Below, one piece after another: positions 1 through 11,700 of a stretch of 64,000 bases of DNA. Every line of letters begins with the position of its first letter. Position 1 is the first letter of the stretch. A program made the translations under genes and the position numbers. The notes below the pieces were generated by a model. It was not told where the DNA came from, searched no databases, and saw only the letters and a program-made list of their open reading frames with translations. Source of the DNA: Anopheles merus (Eukaryota; Arthropoda; Insecta; Diptera; Culicidae); assembly GCF_017562075.2 (NCBI RefSeq), contig NC_054084.1:10582140-10646139 (forward strand), given 5' to 3'.

Positions 1-2746
1 CAGGAAGAGATCAATTGTGACAGGTTGAGAACGCTCCAAGGGAAATGTCAATCCACTTCCATGCGAAGAATAAGCTAGCGGTACACTCGTTCACACCTGC
101 AATGTTTCTTCTTTCTCTCGCCTCCGGGCAGTGTCTTTATGTGCTACTGTGTAGCCCTGCCATATTCGCACCTTCGCAGTGTGAGCCCTGTGGCAATGTT
201 TAAGTGTTTAAACTCGAATAATACCTGCCAGCTTTGGGCAGTGTCCGCACACACTCACATCTGGGGACGCACACACCGTGCAATATATTCGGTAACAACA
301 CGTACTAAACAGCCTGAAGCACAGCCCGTATGGTGGAGCTGGGAGCAGCATTGCGTTGCAACATACTGGGGAACTTGAACCTTGCGAATACGGTGCCCGG
401 CTTGAGACGGATGAGAGTTTGCGTAATGAATTGCATTTCGAGCAGCGTAGTACCACTTGCAATGGAGGGGGAGAGTGCACAGTCTCTCGAAAAGATGCTG
501 CTGATGGGTTTGATAATATGAAGCAGCAGCGTATCCTTTTGGTGGTAGCGCTTTTGGAGCTTTTTCGCTCGCTTTCAGTGAAGTGTGCTCGAGTTACGAA
601 GTTCGTTTAGAAAGAGGTCTGTGTGTGGGTGTGTGTGTTTTTGTAGGAGATGGTTTTTGGGGGAAGCTTTATGCTCGACCAACTTCTTCGCTGTGGTCGC
701 TGCTGCAGGTTACGATGTGCGGTGATGTGAGCACAATGTGATGAGTATTAGAACGAGTCAAAAAGGGGCTCAAGTGGCTGGTGCGTTTACAGCAGAGAGA
801 CATACATACTCACACACACACACGAACACACATACAGGCGGCACTGTCTCGGGTGCTCTTGATCATGATGGATGAGATGGATTATAATTGAAAATTTGCG
901 CTCGTGTAGTACGAACAGGAAACAGCTTGTACGTGGCTTACTGTTTGGCAGTGAAGGCACCAGACCCGAATGCCATTTTGGAATGGCAAGTGAATGTGTA
1001 ATTAGTGTTTGGGGTTTGAGCGGGTTAATTTTGCGTGTGTGTGTGATTTTGCGAAAAGGCTAGCATGGCTAGCATTCGGGGGAAGAAGTTAAGCTTTCGG
1101 GTGTTTGCTAAGCATTAACATTTAATTGTTCAGTTCTGTATAAATCGATCAGGTGTCTCAGAGAAAATCACTTAATCGTTAATTAATTGAAAACAAGACT
1201 AGAACTGCTTTGTCGTGATTTGGCATGCTTAGAAACGATTCTCCTATTACTATATCTATAGCTACAAGTGAAAGTTTGCGCCTAAAGTTATGCAATGAAT
1301 TAAACAAATGCTGCTTAAGTACTAAATGTGGCAGTCTTATGAGTAATTTCATCGAATCTTTCTCATCAAAACGCTTTCGTATTGAACAAAATTATTAAAG
1401 GGGTTAACGACCTAAAGACACAATTAGCTTTGATTTTACAACTTTAATGTTGCATAAATTTAGGCGTAAACATTAAAAAACCGACAAGGAAAAATAGCTA
1501 CACAATTTGCTCTTATTTAAACTGATATAAATCATTCCAATTTCCCCGTGAATTGAGTTTCATAATTTTCCCATCATAAACATAAATCATTACCAATGAA
1601 CCAACAAAAAAAGTGCGATGTAAACGAGCACAACGAAATGATCCCTCCAGCTGGCAGCACCCATTAGCAAGATGAAACGTTGGAAAGGGCAAAGCAAAAA
1701 AAAAGAAGAGAGGAAACAAAATCGCCGTAGCTTTTATGCGCATTACTCGCGTGTGCTTTGCTCGCGCCAACCGTCTCTGTACGCGACCCAAAACACAATG
1801 GATTGAAACGTGATTTGCGCTGCAATGACAAACAAAAAGTCGCGCCCGAATGAAGTCATCTTGTGTGTTGTGGAACACAGCTTGCGATTTTGATACGATT
1901 TGGGCGAAAGAGAAAAACAAGGCAAAACCTCATAAACAGCATTCCGCCGAGGGGAGGGAAGGTCTACGTTTGCGACAGTCTGTGACGGCTCTATTTCACA
2001 TTCCGGGCAGCGCATCGCCAAACTTGTCAGGAATGCTGGTAGAACGTTTCTTGTTTCTCTTTCTCTCTCCGTTTATTCGTACATTCGTTTGATGAAGTGC
2101 ATGCCCACAATTGTCCGCCCGGTGTCACGCGAGTATGCTGGATGCAGTTTCATCCTACCGAAAAAAAAAAAAAAAAAACAATGCAAGTTAGCAAGTGGCA
2201 CATCGTGCAGACGATTCAGTTCCTTTTCGCGTCGCCGCGTGGAACAATTTCATTCACGTTTTTCATCTCGCTGGGGGCAAATGGCACAAAATCGAAGACG
2301 TGTGTAGACGAGACGCATAAAACATAGCGCGCAGGTTCATGCCGACGGCTGTGATCGACTGGTCGGACCTGACCTATCTCGGTGTCGGTGGAAGGCAGTC
2401 ATCGAAGCGGTCGAGTGACAGCTGCACAGTTTGAGACAACAAAGAACCGTTGCATTTCCATTCGATGGCTGTGTAATATATCTCGCTCAAGGGGTGTACT
2501 GTCAGTCTCACTCCAAGAAGTGAACGATCTAGAGCGAGTTATCATTGTCTCGTGTAATCGTGGCCTTTTTTTACTCGATTCACACACATTATCGTTTGTT
2601 ATAGAAGGAAAAAAGTAAAAGTCCGTGAATGGAGGAAAGGCGGCAAAATTCAATTAATATTAGCGTCTGGCTTCGAGGATTATCCCACCAGTTTTGGCAC
2701 CTTCAAATCCATTCGTGTGCAATGAAGATGACTACCGAGAAGGCGA

Positions 2747-2759
2747 AAGAGAGAGAGAA

Positions 2760-2796
<37 letters not shown>

Positions 2797-2816
2797 AATA
2801 GAGAGACAGAGAGAGC
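2747..2816. repeat. GA microsatellite
   Basis: An impure (GA)n tract of about 70 bp, with a perfect core near 2764-2791 and interrupted GA/CAGA units on the right. It lies in non-coding DNA and is probably length-polymorphic. Confidence 0.95.
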
Positions 2817-5800
2817 TTATCGTGTACGGTTGGATGGCTGGCAGTCGAACAGGAACTTTCGCCTTCTCATGCTAAATCGTGTGCTGCGGATTGAGTCGAG
2901 ATTCGGCAAGAAAATGAAGCGATAAAACATTATGAGAATGGAATTAGATTTTTCCTCCTCCACTGCGGAGTAGGAAGATTGGGCACGGGAATGAGATTTG
3001 ATTTTGGGTGCCACGTACACTGTGTGGTTTGTTACTGTGTGAATGGTGCAAGAAGCAGTAATGATTTGGTGAACAAGAATTAACTAGCCAAACTAGCGTA
3101 GAACTCCGAAAGTCCGAAAGCTGCTGGCTCATCGTCCGCTTATCGAGATGTGGAAAGACCAGGGAAAGACCAGCAGCTTAAGGTGCAGGCGCCAGCAAAG
3201 TCATCTTCTGTTCCGATTTGGCAAGAACGCTTCACATGAATGACTCTCATTATGTGGCAATGAATGGACTGCAAACGGGGATGAATTAAATCCAGCGCAG
3301 AAGTAGAGCACAATTACCATACCAATGCTTCCCTTTCGTGCCGCTGTCATTACGACAATTAAGATTTACGACGTTAAATACACGCACATGCTTCGGACAC
3401 ATTCCTTTCCCCATGCAAATGCTAACAACCACATTGGCAAAGCCTAATGCTCGGGTGCAAACATGGGACTTGTTTGTGCTTGTGTGTGCGAGCGCTATTT
3501 TTAACATCTCCGTCGAAATTATTCTACATTTTCAGGCTTTTGTGTTCGGTCCTCCCAAATCCCTCTCCCCACGCATGCAATCCCAGGGCCATGATGGGAC
3601 GCGCGGGCATGAAAATTGGAAATAAGATTAATTATCTTGTTTGCGCACTTTTCTGGATTTACGCGTTGGGACTGACTGCTTATTTTTTGCCCTTTTGTTT
3701 TAGCCTAACGGAAGCGTCAGGTCGTTGCGAGGGTGTTGTTGCACTTTGAGTCGATATGCGCGTGTGTGTGTTTGGGCGATGGAAAATGATCGTCACGTGT
3801 AAGCATTGCGTTACAGCGTACAGCGAGGTTGATTATCAATTCCGGGCCTGATTACACGCCAACGGTGCTGCGTACGATGTCTCGAGGGTATGGTTGGAAG
3901 GGGCGATGGGCCTTTTTTGCTCTTTTTTCTGGAAGCGATGGAAGTAAGGTAATAAATTAAGGCGACCCTTAGGCAAGGCTTACTTTCGGACGGCTGATTG
4001 ATGTGTGAGATCGAACAGGAAAATTTTTTGGATTTTGGTTTTTCTAAGTAATTTCGAAAATTGCGTTCGGAAAAGCAATTTAATTGGAATTGCTTAAATT
4101 GAATTGTTTTAAGATACAAGAATCTGAAGGGTAAACACTTCAGTGTTGATGCGAAAGAAGCTACTGGGAAAGTAATTGATGTTTAGAGTAATTGGATTGA
4201 CGAGGAGTGTGATGAGATTGTATGAATTAAGGTGCTTTGATGGGTGGATTGCATACATTTAGGACATTTTCAATCAGAAGAGAGATTCACTGGAGAAATG
4301 TGTTTTTTGTCCTACAAACGGTTTTAATATAGTTGTAAGTTATTTCACATTCTAAGTAACAACGAAATCACTGTGATGAGGACTGTTAAAAATAATGAAG
4401 ATCAAACACAAAACACAGTTGTAATTAAATGATTGTTTTAGAGACGTTAAGCCTTTCCGATACAATTAGCTTTTCACTGGCTGAGGTATATTTAAGGAGA
4501 ATACATTCCGTGACAAACTTACCAATAAGAATAACCACCCAAACAAGACCCGGAAAAACCATTCCACAAAGCCTCTAGACAAATTTATAGCCCACTGAAG
4601 TTTGGGCCAGAAGCACAAAGCCACTGCCGTAACCATAACAACCATTCCGAGGGCTTTTGGTACCGACGTTCAAGAGCTTACCGCTCGCCGTTTCCGAAGA
4701 GGATGTAATTTTGAGGAGGGGGAAATTATTCAAGCACCCTTCGCGTGTCTTCCCGGGCACACACACACACGTACAAAACCATACACCGAATGGGATAGAC
4801 AAAGGAAGGAATTTTAAAGCTTTGGTAGCACATTTTCGGCAAACGCGTTCGGGCGTAAGCGAACTTTTCCTTCCGCCCCGTACCCCGGCCTCGGCCAACT
4901 ATACAGATGAGTAAAGACATCTCGCGTGAACTCGCCTGCCCGACTGACAGTGTCCTTTTCGCGCGTACTGGCAAAGTTTACGGTAACGGTCGGTCGATCT
5001 TCTGCTCCGTGCGATCCGAGGCTGGCTGGGAAGGATTTTGTTTGCATAAGTAATTAAGCGTCATTGAAAGTGACAGAAAATGAAGGCACTGGAAGCAGAG
5101 CTTCAAAGAATCCTTCCGATTCCTCCGAGAGCTCAGCGGTCTGCTTTTTTTTTGGTAGGTGTGTGCGAGTGTGTCTAAAGCACTTTCCAACAGGATGCAA
5201 GAAAGAAAAAACGCCCCAAAACGATGCGTTTTTGCGCTGGTTTGCAGAATGTCTGGCCGGGCCATAGGAACGCCGGATGTGTCGTGCTGAAAATTATGTT
5301 AAATTTTATCTCCCTTTTTTGTCTGTGACGTGGCAAAAGAATGTGCGAAACGAGAGGCCAAAAAGAAGGGAGGAAAATATGGGTGCCAATGGTTGGTGTA
5401 ATGTTTTTTTTGGTTATAAATGCAAAAAAAAACACAAACTTTTGCGCTTCAAACATTTCTAGAGGACGGTCGCTTGCAAGTGACCATCTAGTGCTAACCA
5501 AACCCGTGTGTGTGTGTCACCCATTCAACCATATCCTCTTGATGAGTGTGGTCGTGAAGAACGTTTAGTTTCAGCGGGAAACGGAACCGAAAAAACAACT
5601 TTCGGGAAGAAACTCACCATTTCAGCTCACTTGAAGGGGGCGCAAAAGGGTGTGTGTGTGTGTGTGGAAGGCTTGCCTGGTTGAAGTTTTCCACACCTTA
5701 CTCGGAAGCGAAGTTTTGATGTGCCTCCCGGGTGTCCTTTTCACACAACCCTTCCGTTCACCCCCCGCTCCCTGGAGGGTTGGCATGGTTGCCGACGAGT

Positions 5801-8062
5801 GGTTTAACAGTGTGGTGAGATGGCCGCTGCCCAAGACAAATGGCGGTGACAAGTGGTTTGAGGAAGTTTTATCGGCCGGGGCTCGGGCGTGGTGAAAATT
5901 GTTGACGTAACAGATTCAAATATTCTACGAACAATTTCCATTTCGCGTTTGATGAGGTCCCTTGCTGCAACAAGGGAGATGATGGTGGTTGTGGTTAAAT
6001 TTTGCCTGTGTGTTTATCTTATCTTTGTTTGTTTGTTTGTTTGTAGGATGTCCGGGAAATGATGGGTGATTTATTTGACGATATGTTTTAACAAGATCGA
6101 GATTATTTAACTTCAAAATTAATTTTGAAGAATCTGCTCAATTCTGGTATCAAAATATCGAACAACTATCATAAAATTATTACAAAATAATGCTACCACC
6201 CTCTTCCCAGCACTGTAATTATTCACGAACACGAACGCTACAACCACTTAACTGTCGTACCGCAATTAATTTATTGATCGCGTTTGATTGCTCCTGCCCA
6301 ACAGCGCTTAAGTATGTCGAAGCCACAATCTCATTCCGCAAATGGAAATTCACCACCAAGAGCGGGGGGAAATCACCCCTTACCGTCCCATTTACAAGCG
6401 CGACAAACGTTACTCTAATTGAAATTCCAATCACTTCCGAATTTGCTGCCAACGTGGAGCGAACCGCAGAATCGTGCGAGCGTGAAAAACTGGTGTTGGG
6501 TAAAGTTCATTAACCCCACGTTTCGTGTCGTCTTTGCGATAGCACACACACACACGCGTTGAAAAACGTACCCCAAATAGACAGTTCGTTCACTGACACA
6601 AGTCACATACGGGCAAAAAGGTTCCACCCAGCATCCAGTGACTAAAGCCCAACGGGCAAATGGTTTCAGTTACTCTGGAGGAGGGGGAGCGAAAGCAGGA
6701 TGGAGTAAGCTTTGATAAATTGCTTTTCCGACCACGCAAAGCACCCCAATTAAGGTATAAATCATCGTTCAGCGCATCAAATATCATCGAGAAATGGTCG
6801 ACCAGCAAAAGAAAAGAAAAAAAGGGACGGCAAACTCCCAAGAACATTGAAAGAGAAAACAGTAAATCCTTCTCGAGCAGGGAGTGAACCGCCGAAGTCA
6901 GGCATTTTTCTTACACGAAACTTTTTCCAACAGGAATTCCCGTTTTCCTCTGTGAGTGTGTTTTTGTGTCTTTTTTTTGCTTCTCTTTCTTCTCGCACGA
7001 CAAGTTGTTTTCCTTCTCATTATTAGTTTGTTTCTTTGCCTTGTCCCTTCCGGCGATGTGCTGCTTGGTGCAGTGGTCAGCTCAGTGGGGAAGAGTTTAA
7101 GCGCAGGCAGCTCCTGTTACCAACTTTAATTGGGTCGGTGAAGTAGTTCATCTGGATGCGTTGCATTTTTTGCAGCGCTTGGTTTGGAATTATGAGACGC
7201 TGCAATCTTTCACATCGTTCTGTGCTAATGCTCCACCGGGAGCCTGGTTGGTGTGTGTTTGTTAGTTGGTAGCTTTTTTTTTTGCATCGCTCCCTCTTGG
7301 AGTTGGAGCTACATTGTAATTCAATTCTGTGCTGTTGATTGAGTAATGAAGGCAAGAAATTTAAGATGCCAGAAGTTTTAATAGCTTTTCGTTTGAGCTT
7401 GAATTTCATATCAGTTTTAACAGAAATGGAACAGAAAATGGACAGTAAGGCTATTTTTGCTACGCGGTTTGCATAACTCTAGGGGAAATTTAAGCTTTTC
7501 TGTCCAACAGAAAACGCCCGAAAGTATGCAAACCGGGTTGCAAAGCATGTTCAATCTCACCGAAACTGGAATTTGAAACGCCCCTGCCCACAACGCATTG
7601 TTTTCACACCTTTGCAAACAATCAATCGAAGTAGCCTCGGAGGTATTTTCTCACTGGCCCGTCCGACGGGCGTCAGATTCGAGTTCATTTTCCAGCAAAC
7701 AATTGATTTGGCTACGGCCGGACATATTTTAATTTGCATGAAGCACAAGCTCCATTCCAGCGTCCGCCCCCCGCCGGCCTGCTAATTGGCTCGTTAGCAT
7801 ATTGAAGCGGATTCGACGAAATCGGCTTTCCTGGAATCTCGCTCTCCACCTGCCATGCTTGAGGATGCTTTTAATGAATTCTCGTCATTTCTTGTGGCAC
7901 GCGAAAGTAACTTCCACTCAGCGGGCGTCTGAGTACTTACGGGGGAAAAAAAAATCTAAAATACCTTCGAATACCTGACTTGCCTAACCCGCGTGGAGTG
8001 AAAGGGAGAAAGCGCGTCGGCGTCAAATCCGCGGAACCAAACCTTTTTCCAAGAACGTTGAC

Positions 8063-8068
8063 TTTATT
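8063..8068 (-). terminator. Poly(A) signal of the globin gene
   Basis: TTTATT on the plus strand reads AATAAA on the minus strand, about 15 bases past the globin stop codon. This implies a very short 3' UTR. Confidence 0.6.
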
Positions 8069-8082
8069 ATTCAACTTACCAG

Positions 8083-8724
8083 TCAGTTTGAAGGTGCGTC
8101 CGATGCCCTATCTTGCCGTTGGCTCGTTGTTGGCAGTGGATCGTTTGCATCATCGCCGCCCTCGGCCGCAATGGGCGTCTTAGGGGTGGCCGGAAACCTA
8201 CCGGCGATCGTGTGGAAAAGCTTCCAGAACGCATCGGGCAGCGAGTCGGACATTTGGCGCCCCAGCGCCTGCCCCAGATAGTTCAGGAATACCTCACCAA
8301 TCGTGAGAATGTCCTCGGAAAAGACGGGACGATCCTTGTGCCGGCGGGTGATCTTTCGCAGCGTCGCATCGAACAGCACCGGATCCTTGAAACCGTACTC
8401 GATGAGCGCACCGACCGCTTTGAACACGTGTATCGCCTGATCGTAGAGCGATTTGTTGTCCACCAGCGATTGGGCGTTGGGATCGTCCGTGAAATCGAAG
8501 TACGCAATGTAGCGCGGATGTTTGTGGAACAGCCTGTGGGGTTTAGGGAGCAAGTGGCGTATTAGCGCGATGGGAAACTGTCAATAAAAAAAAAAAAAAA
8601 AAACAGCGGTATTTACTTACAGCAACAGCACATTTCGCCCGTGTACGTCCAAATCCTTGCGAATTAAGCCCCACGCACTGAACAGGGTAATTTTCTCGGA
8701 AGACGTCAGTCCAGTTTGATCCAT
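8083..8724 (-). CDS. Insect globin (two exons)
   Basis: Encodes a predicted 184-residue intracellular haem globin. Exon 1 is 8724-8621 (start in an ACAAACATGG context) and exon 2 is 8533-8083. The 87 bp intron (8620-8534) has a GTAAGT donor and CCACAG acceptor, and is phase 2 at the end of helix B, the classic globin B12.2 position. The globin fold is visible: Phe47 fits CD1, Gln67 fits the distal E7 position, and His100 fits the proximal F8 haem ligand (context RRH). Helix H ends near residue 148, and a polar, Pro/Asp-rich tail of 36 residues follows. A minus-strand AATAAA lies at 8068-8063, just after the stop. Family knowledge: insect globins bind O2 and act in tracheal or fat-body tissue or in redox protection; the role of this one is not shown. 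Neighbours are non-coding, so it stands alone. The assignment to globin is firm; which paralogue it is remains open. Confidence 0.88.
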
Positions 8725-11700
8725 GTTTGTTCACGCTGGTGTTCCCCTGGTGGCAAGTCATCGTCTGCTACAATAATTAGCTGTTTTCTTAGGGCGCGTA
8801 TTTTGACAGCTCGAGATGGGAAATTACCGTCTACTAGGATGAGTATTGCAAAACACGAACGCGCACAACGTTCGTCGCGAATTCCATCAGCACACACCTT
8901 GCCCGTTGATGTGACGGCTCAATTTGTTAGCATTTAATAAGTAGGCACGAGAGTGTCTGTGTGTGTATGTGTGTGGGTGTGTGTGTGGGCTTACCGTGTG
9001 GATTACGGGAAGGAACAGCTCGAAGCTGTTTTCGGTAGGCTGGTCACGGTCGATTGTATCGATAGATGCTTTCGCGAGATAACCAATCGATTTGAATTCG
9101 AAAGCCTGTGTGAATGTTTCCACGAACCGCGACAGAGAAAGCAACATTTTATTACATTTTATGCATACAGGGAGAGAGAGAGCCACACAAAAAGATGGCC
9201 ATTTGGTGGACGTGAGTGGGTGAGCTTTTGGGGTAAAATATGTTACCAAAATGCGTGTAGGCACACCCGGTTGTTAATCAATTTCCGATCGAAACACGAC
9301 ACACACACACTCGCGCGGTTGCGATATTATCTTATGGCGGGTAAAAGGTATGCCTTCGAATCTGGTGATGAGTGGGGTCTTCGGGTGCATTACGTGGCCT
9401 TGCCACACGTGAAAGAATGTGCCCGAGCTGGGCCTGGGGCAAATACCTTTACCGTAAGTTGCGTGTTGCTTATCGACAAGTGTGCAAGAACCAACTGGCT
9501 CAGAAGATCAGAAAATCGACATTACGGTCACGTAAGCGCTCAAAGTGATATTTAGCGTACTTACGTGATCGGACGGGAAGATGCTAGCGAATCCTTCCAG
9601 CACGCCACGCGGACGGCACAGGTCCGCTTGTAAGGTAAGGTTTGCCTTTTTCCTTCCTCACACAAGCGGTGGCGAGTCCTGACCATTAGCAAACCAAATT
9701 CGCTTAGTGCATTCCACCACTGGGAAGCCCCAGCACAGCACTGTGTAGCAATAAAAGTAAGTTTGCCCAAGCAAACCCCTCCGTTTCGGTGAGCAGGCAG
9801 ACACACACATTAAGCATCGATTTTCGCCATAATGAAGTAATGAAATTTTGTTTGCGTAGCGCAAAGCGGCGCATCGTTTCGCTTTGGCGTACGTCGTTAA
9901 GCGGGCAACGTTCTTTTCTTGTGCTGCGAAACGGAAGAGTTGTAAATAGCAGGGAGAGAGAGAGCGAAAAGAAGTAAAAATGGCACAGCGCAAGATGAAA
10001 AATGTGGCAAAGAATGAATGTAATTTGTATTGTGATATGAAATGATTTCTAGCGTAAGTTTACATCTGGAGCTTGTGATAGCGTCGTTCGGTGTAGAATG
10101 AGGAGAAGCAAAAAAAAAAAACACACTCCCAGCGTGAAAGTGGTTGCGTTCTCTATTACACATTCTAACGGCCAGCGTGGAAGCGGAAAGAAGCGAGGAG
10201 TGCACTGCCGTGGTTGTTGGGCTGTAATGGTAGATCATTTATTACGACCCTCCGCGTCCGTGTGTGTGTGTACTCGCAGTCCTTCTCACTAAAATAAATA
10301 AGCCCAAAGTCCCGAGCCATCTCAGCGGCTTTCCGGCGTTGACGCAATTGCTCTTCCCGGCAGCAGGATACGAGTAGGCAAAGGGGTAGGTCGGACGACT
10401 ACAATCGACTCGTTTGCGTCTTGAAGCTTGAGTTGAGTGTGCGTACGCGTACGAGTTCGTTTTCTTTCCAGTGCGTAAAGCTTCAAGAAGCCGGCACCTA
10501 ATCGTAAGGAGAAAGTATGTCACAGTCTAATAAGTTTTCCCATTTACGGTCCTTCCTAGCCGGCCAACGTTATTGCACGGGACTGTGTCGGAGCAACTCA
10601 ATTCGCATGTTTGAAGTAGTCGAATAGAAGAGCCACAACCACAACTACGATGAAGTTACCCTTGTGCGTGTATTATACTGCGTTGTAGATTACGGCGCGC
10701 GTGCATTTGGTTTGCGGATTTACTGCGCCAACAGTTTTCTCTGTTTTGTGCTAAGAGCTGTGCTCGTGCTGTGGTGGCTTGAGCGTGGAGATTAGAAGCG
10801 GGAGTGGCTTTTGGGCAGCGGTGTCCGCAGGCATATCTTGAGCGCAGACTTCCGGATACTGCGAAAGCTTGCGGGATGAAGATAATCATCAAAACAATGT
10901 TTCCCTTTTTTTACTACCGGTAAAGCCAGTGAAGTCAAACACATGTTGTACGAGATTCTTATTGGCTTTTTTAGGGGTTTTTTCCTGTAATATTCTTTAG
11001 GGACTCCATAACGGACATTATGGTTTTGGGGAAGCGCTGCGTACGCGGACATCTGGCAGGCGAGAAAAATAGAAACCTCTCTTTTAGTCAGTTTTTTATC
11101 GGTCTCATTTCGGGAGCTTTTCCACCGCCATTTGCGGCTAGATAAAGCGATGGTAACTATGGACGCATCAAGCAACCATTGCAACCGCCTGCTGATCACA
11201 CCTTCGAGACCCATTGGAAAAGATATACGGAGCGCATTCTTTTCCCATCCAAGACAGTTCAGTGACCTTTCAACGGAATCTGTGTGACTGTGGCAAATTG
11301 ATACTATATCGCTAGCCACTAACCTACAGCTCTGGCTCTACGGTTGTTTGCCAGCAGGTGCTAACTTGTAATTTGCTTGATGGTATGTAAACTCCCTAAT
11401 CGACCATCTGCGACCATCGTCCTCCTGCTGCGTTTGGGGTGGGAGGGTCAAAAACAATACGAGCAAATAATATTCGATCCCTGGGAACCCTGGGTTTTCC
11501 ATTTGTCCTAATTGCGAAAAACGATCCTCGAACCAGTTTGTTCAGCGAATGAGAGAGGTGCTTCGGGCTTGGTACTGGAGCATGCTTGCTAAGAGCATGC
11601 TTGCTTGATACTGTTGACACTCACAGCAGGACATTCCTCCGAAAGTGCCAGGGCGGCAGCACAGCAGGCCGAAACGATAATTGATGGCTGGCTCAATCGA

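Larger units (their letters stand above)
1..8082. other. Non-coding region left of the globin gene
   Basis: I see no exon that can be supported here on either strand. Reading frames are short, low in recognisable motifs, and translate to low-complexity peptides driven by CA/TG, GA and T/A tracts. The stretch holds an A18 run (2161-2178), a long GA microsatellite (2747-2816), a GTTT array (about 6024-6045) and several TG runs (for example about 617-641 and 5650-5665). It could be intergenic DNA or a large 5' intron of the downstream channel gene; the sequence does not decide. Confidence 0.6.

Noticed and set aside
8074..8080. GTAAGT donor-like word after the globin stop (minus strand)
   Set aside because: It follows the stop codon and is itself followed at once by AATAAA, so it is more likely chance than a 3' UTR intron.
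8953..9555. 200-codon open frame on the plus strand
   Set aside because: It begins in a TG microsatellite and translates to Val/Cys/Trp low complexity; no family resemblance.
10570..10592. TATTGCAC word resembling the miR-92 family
   Set aside because: Similarity stops after the seed and the local fold pairs only about seven bases.
10792..11319. 175-codon open frame on the minus strand
   Set aside because: No family resemblance and no supporting splice, promoter or poly(A) signals nearby.
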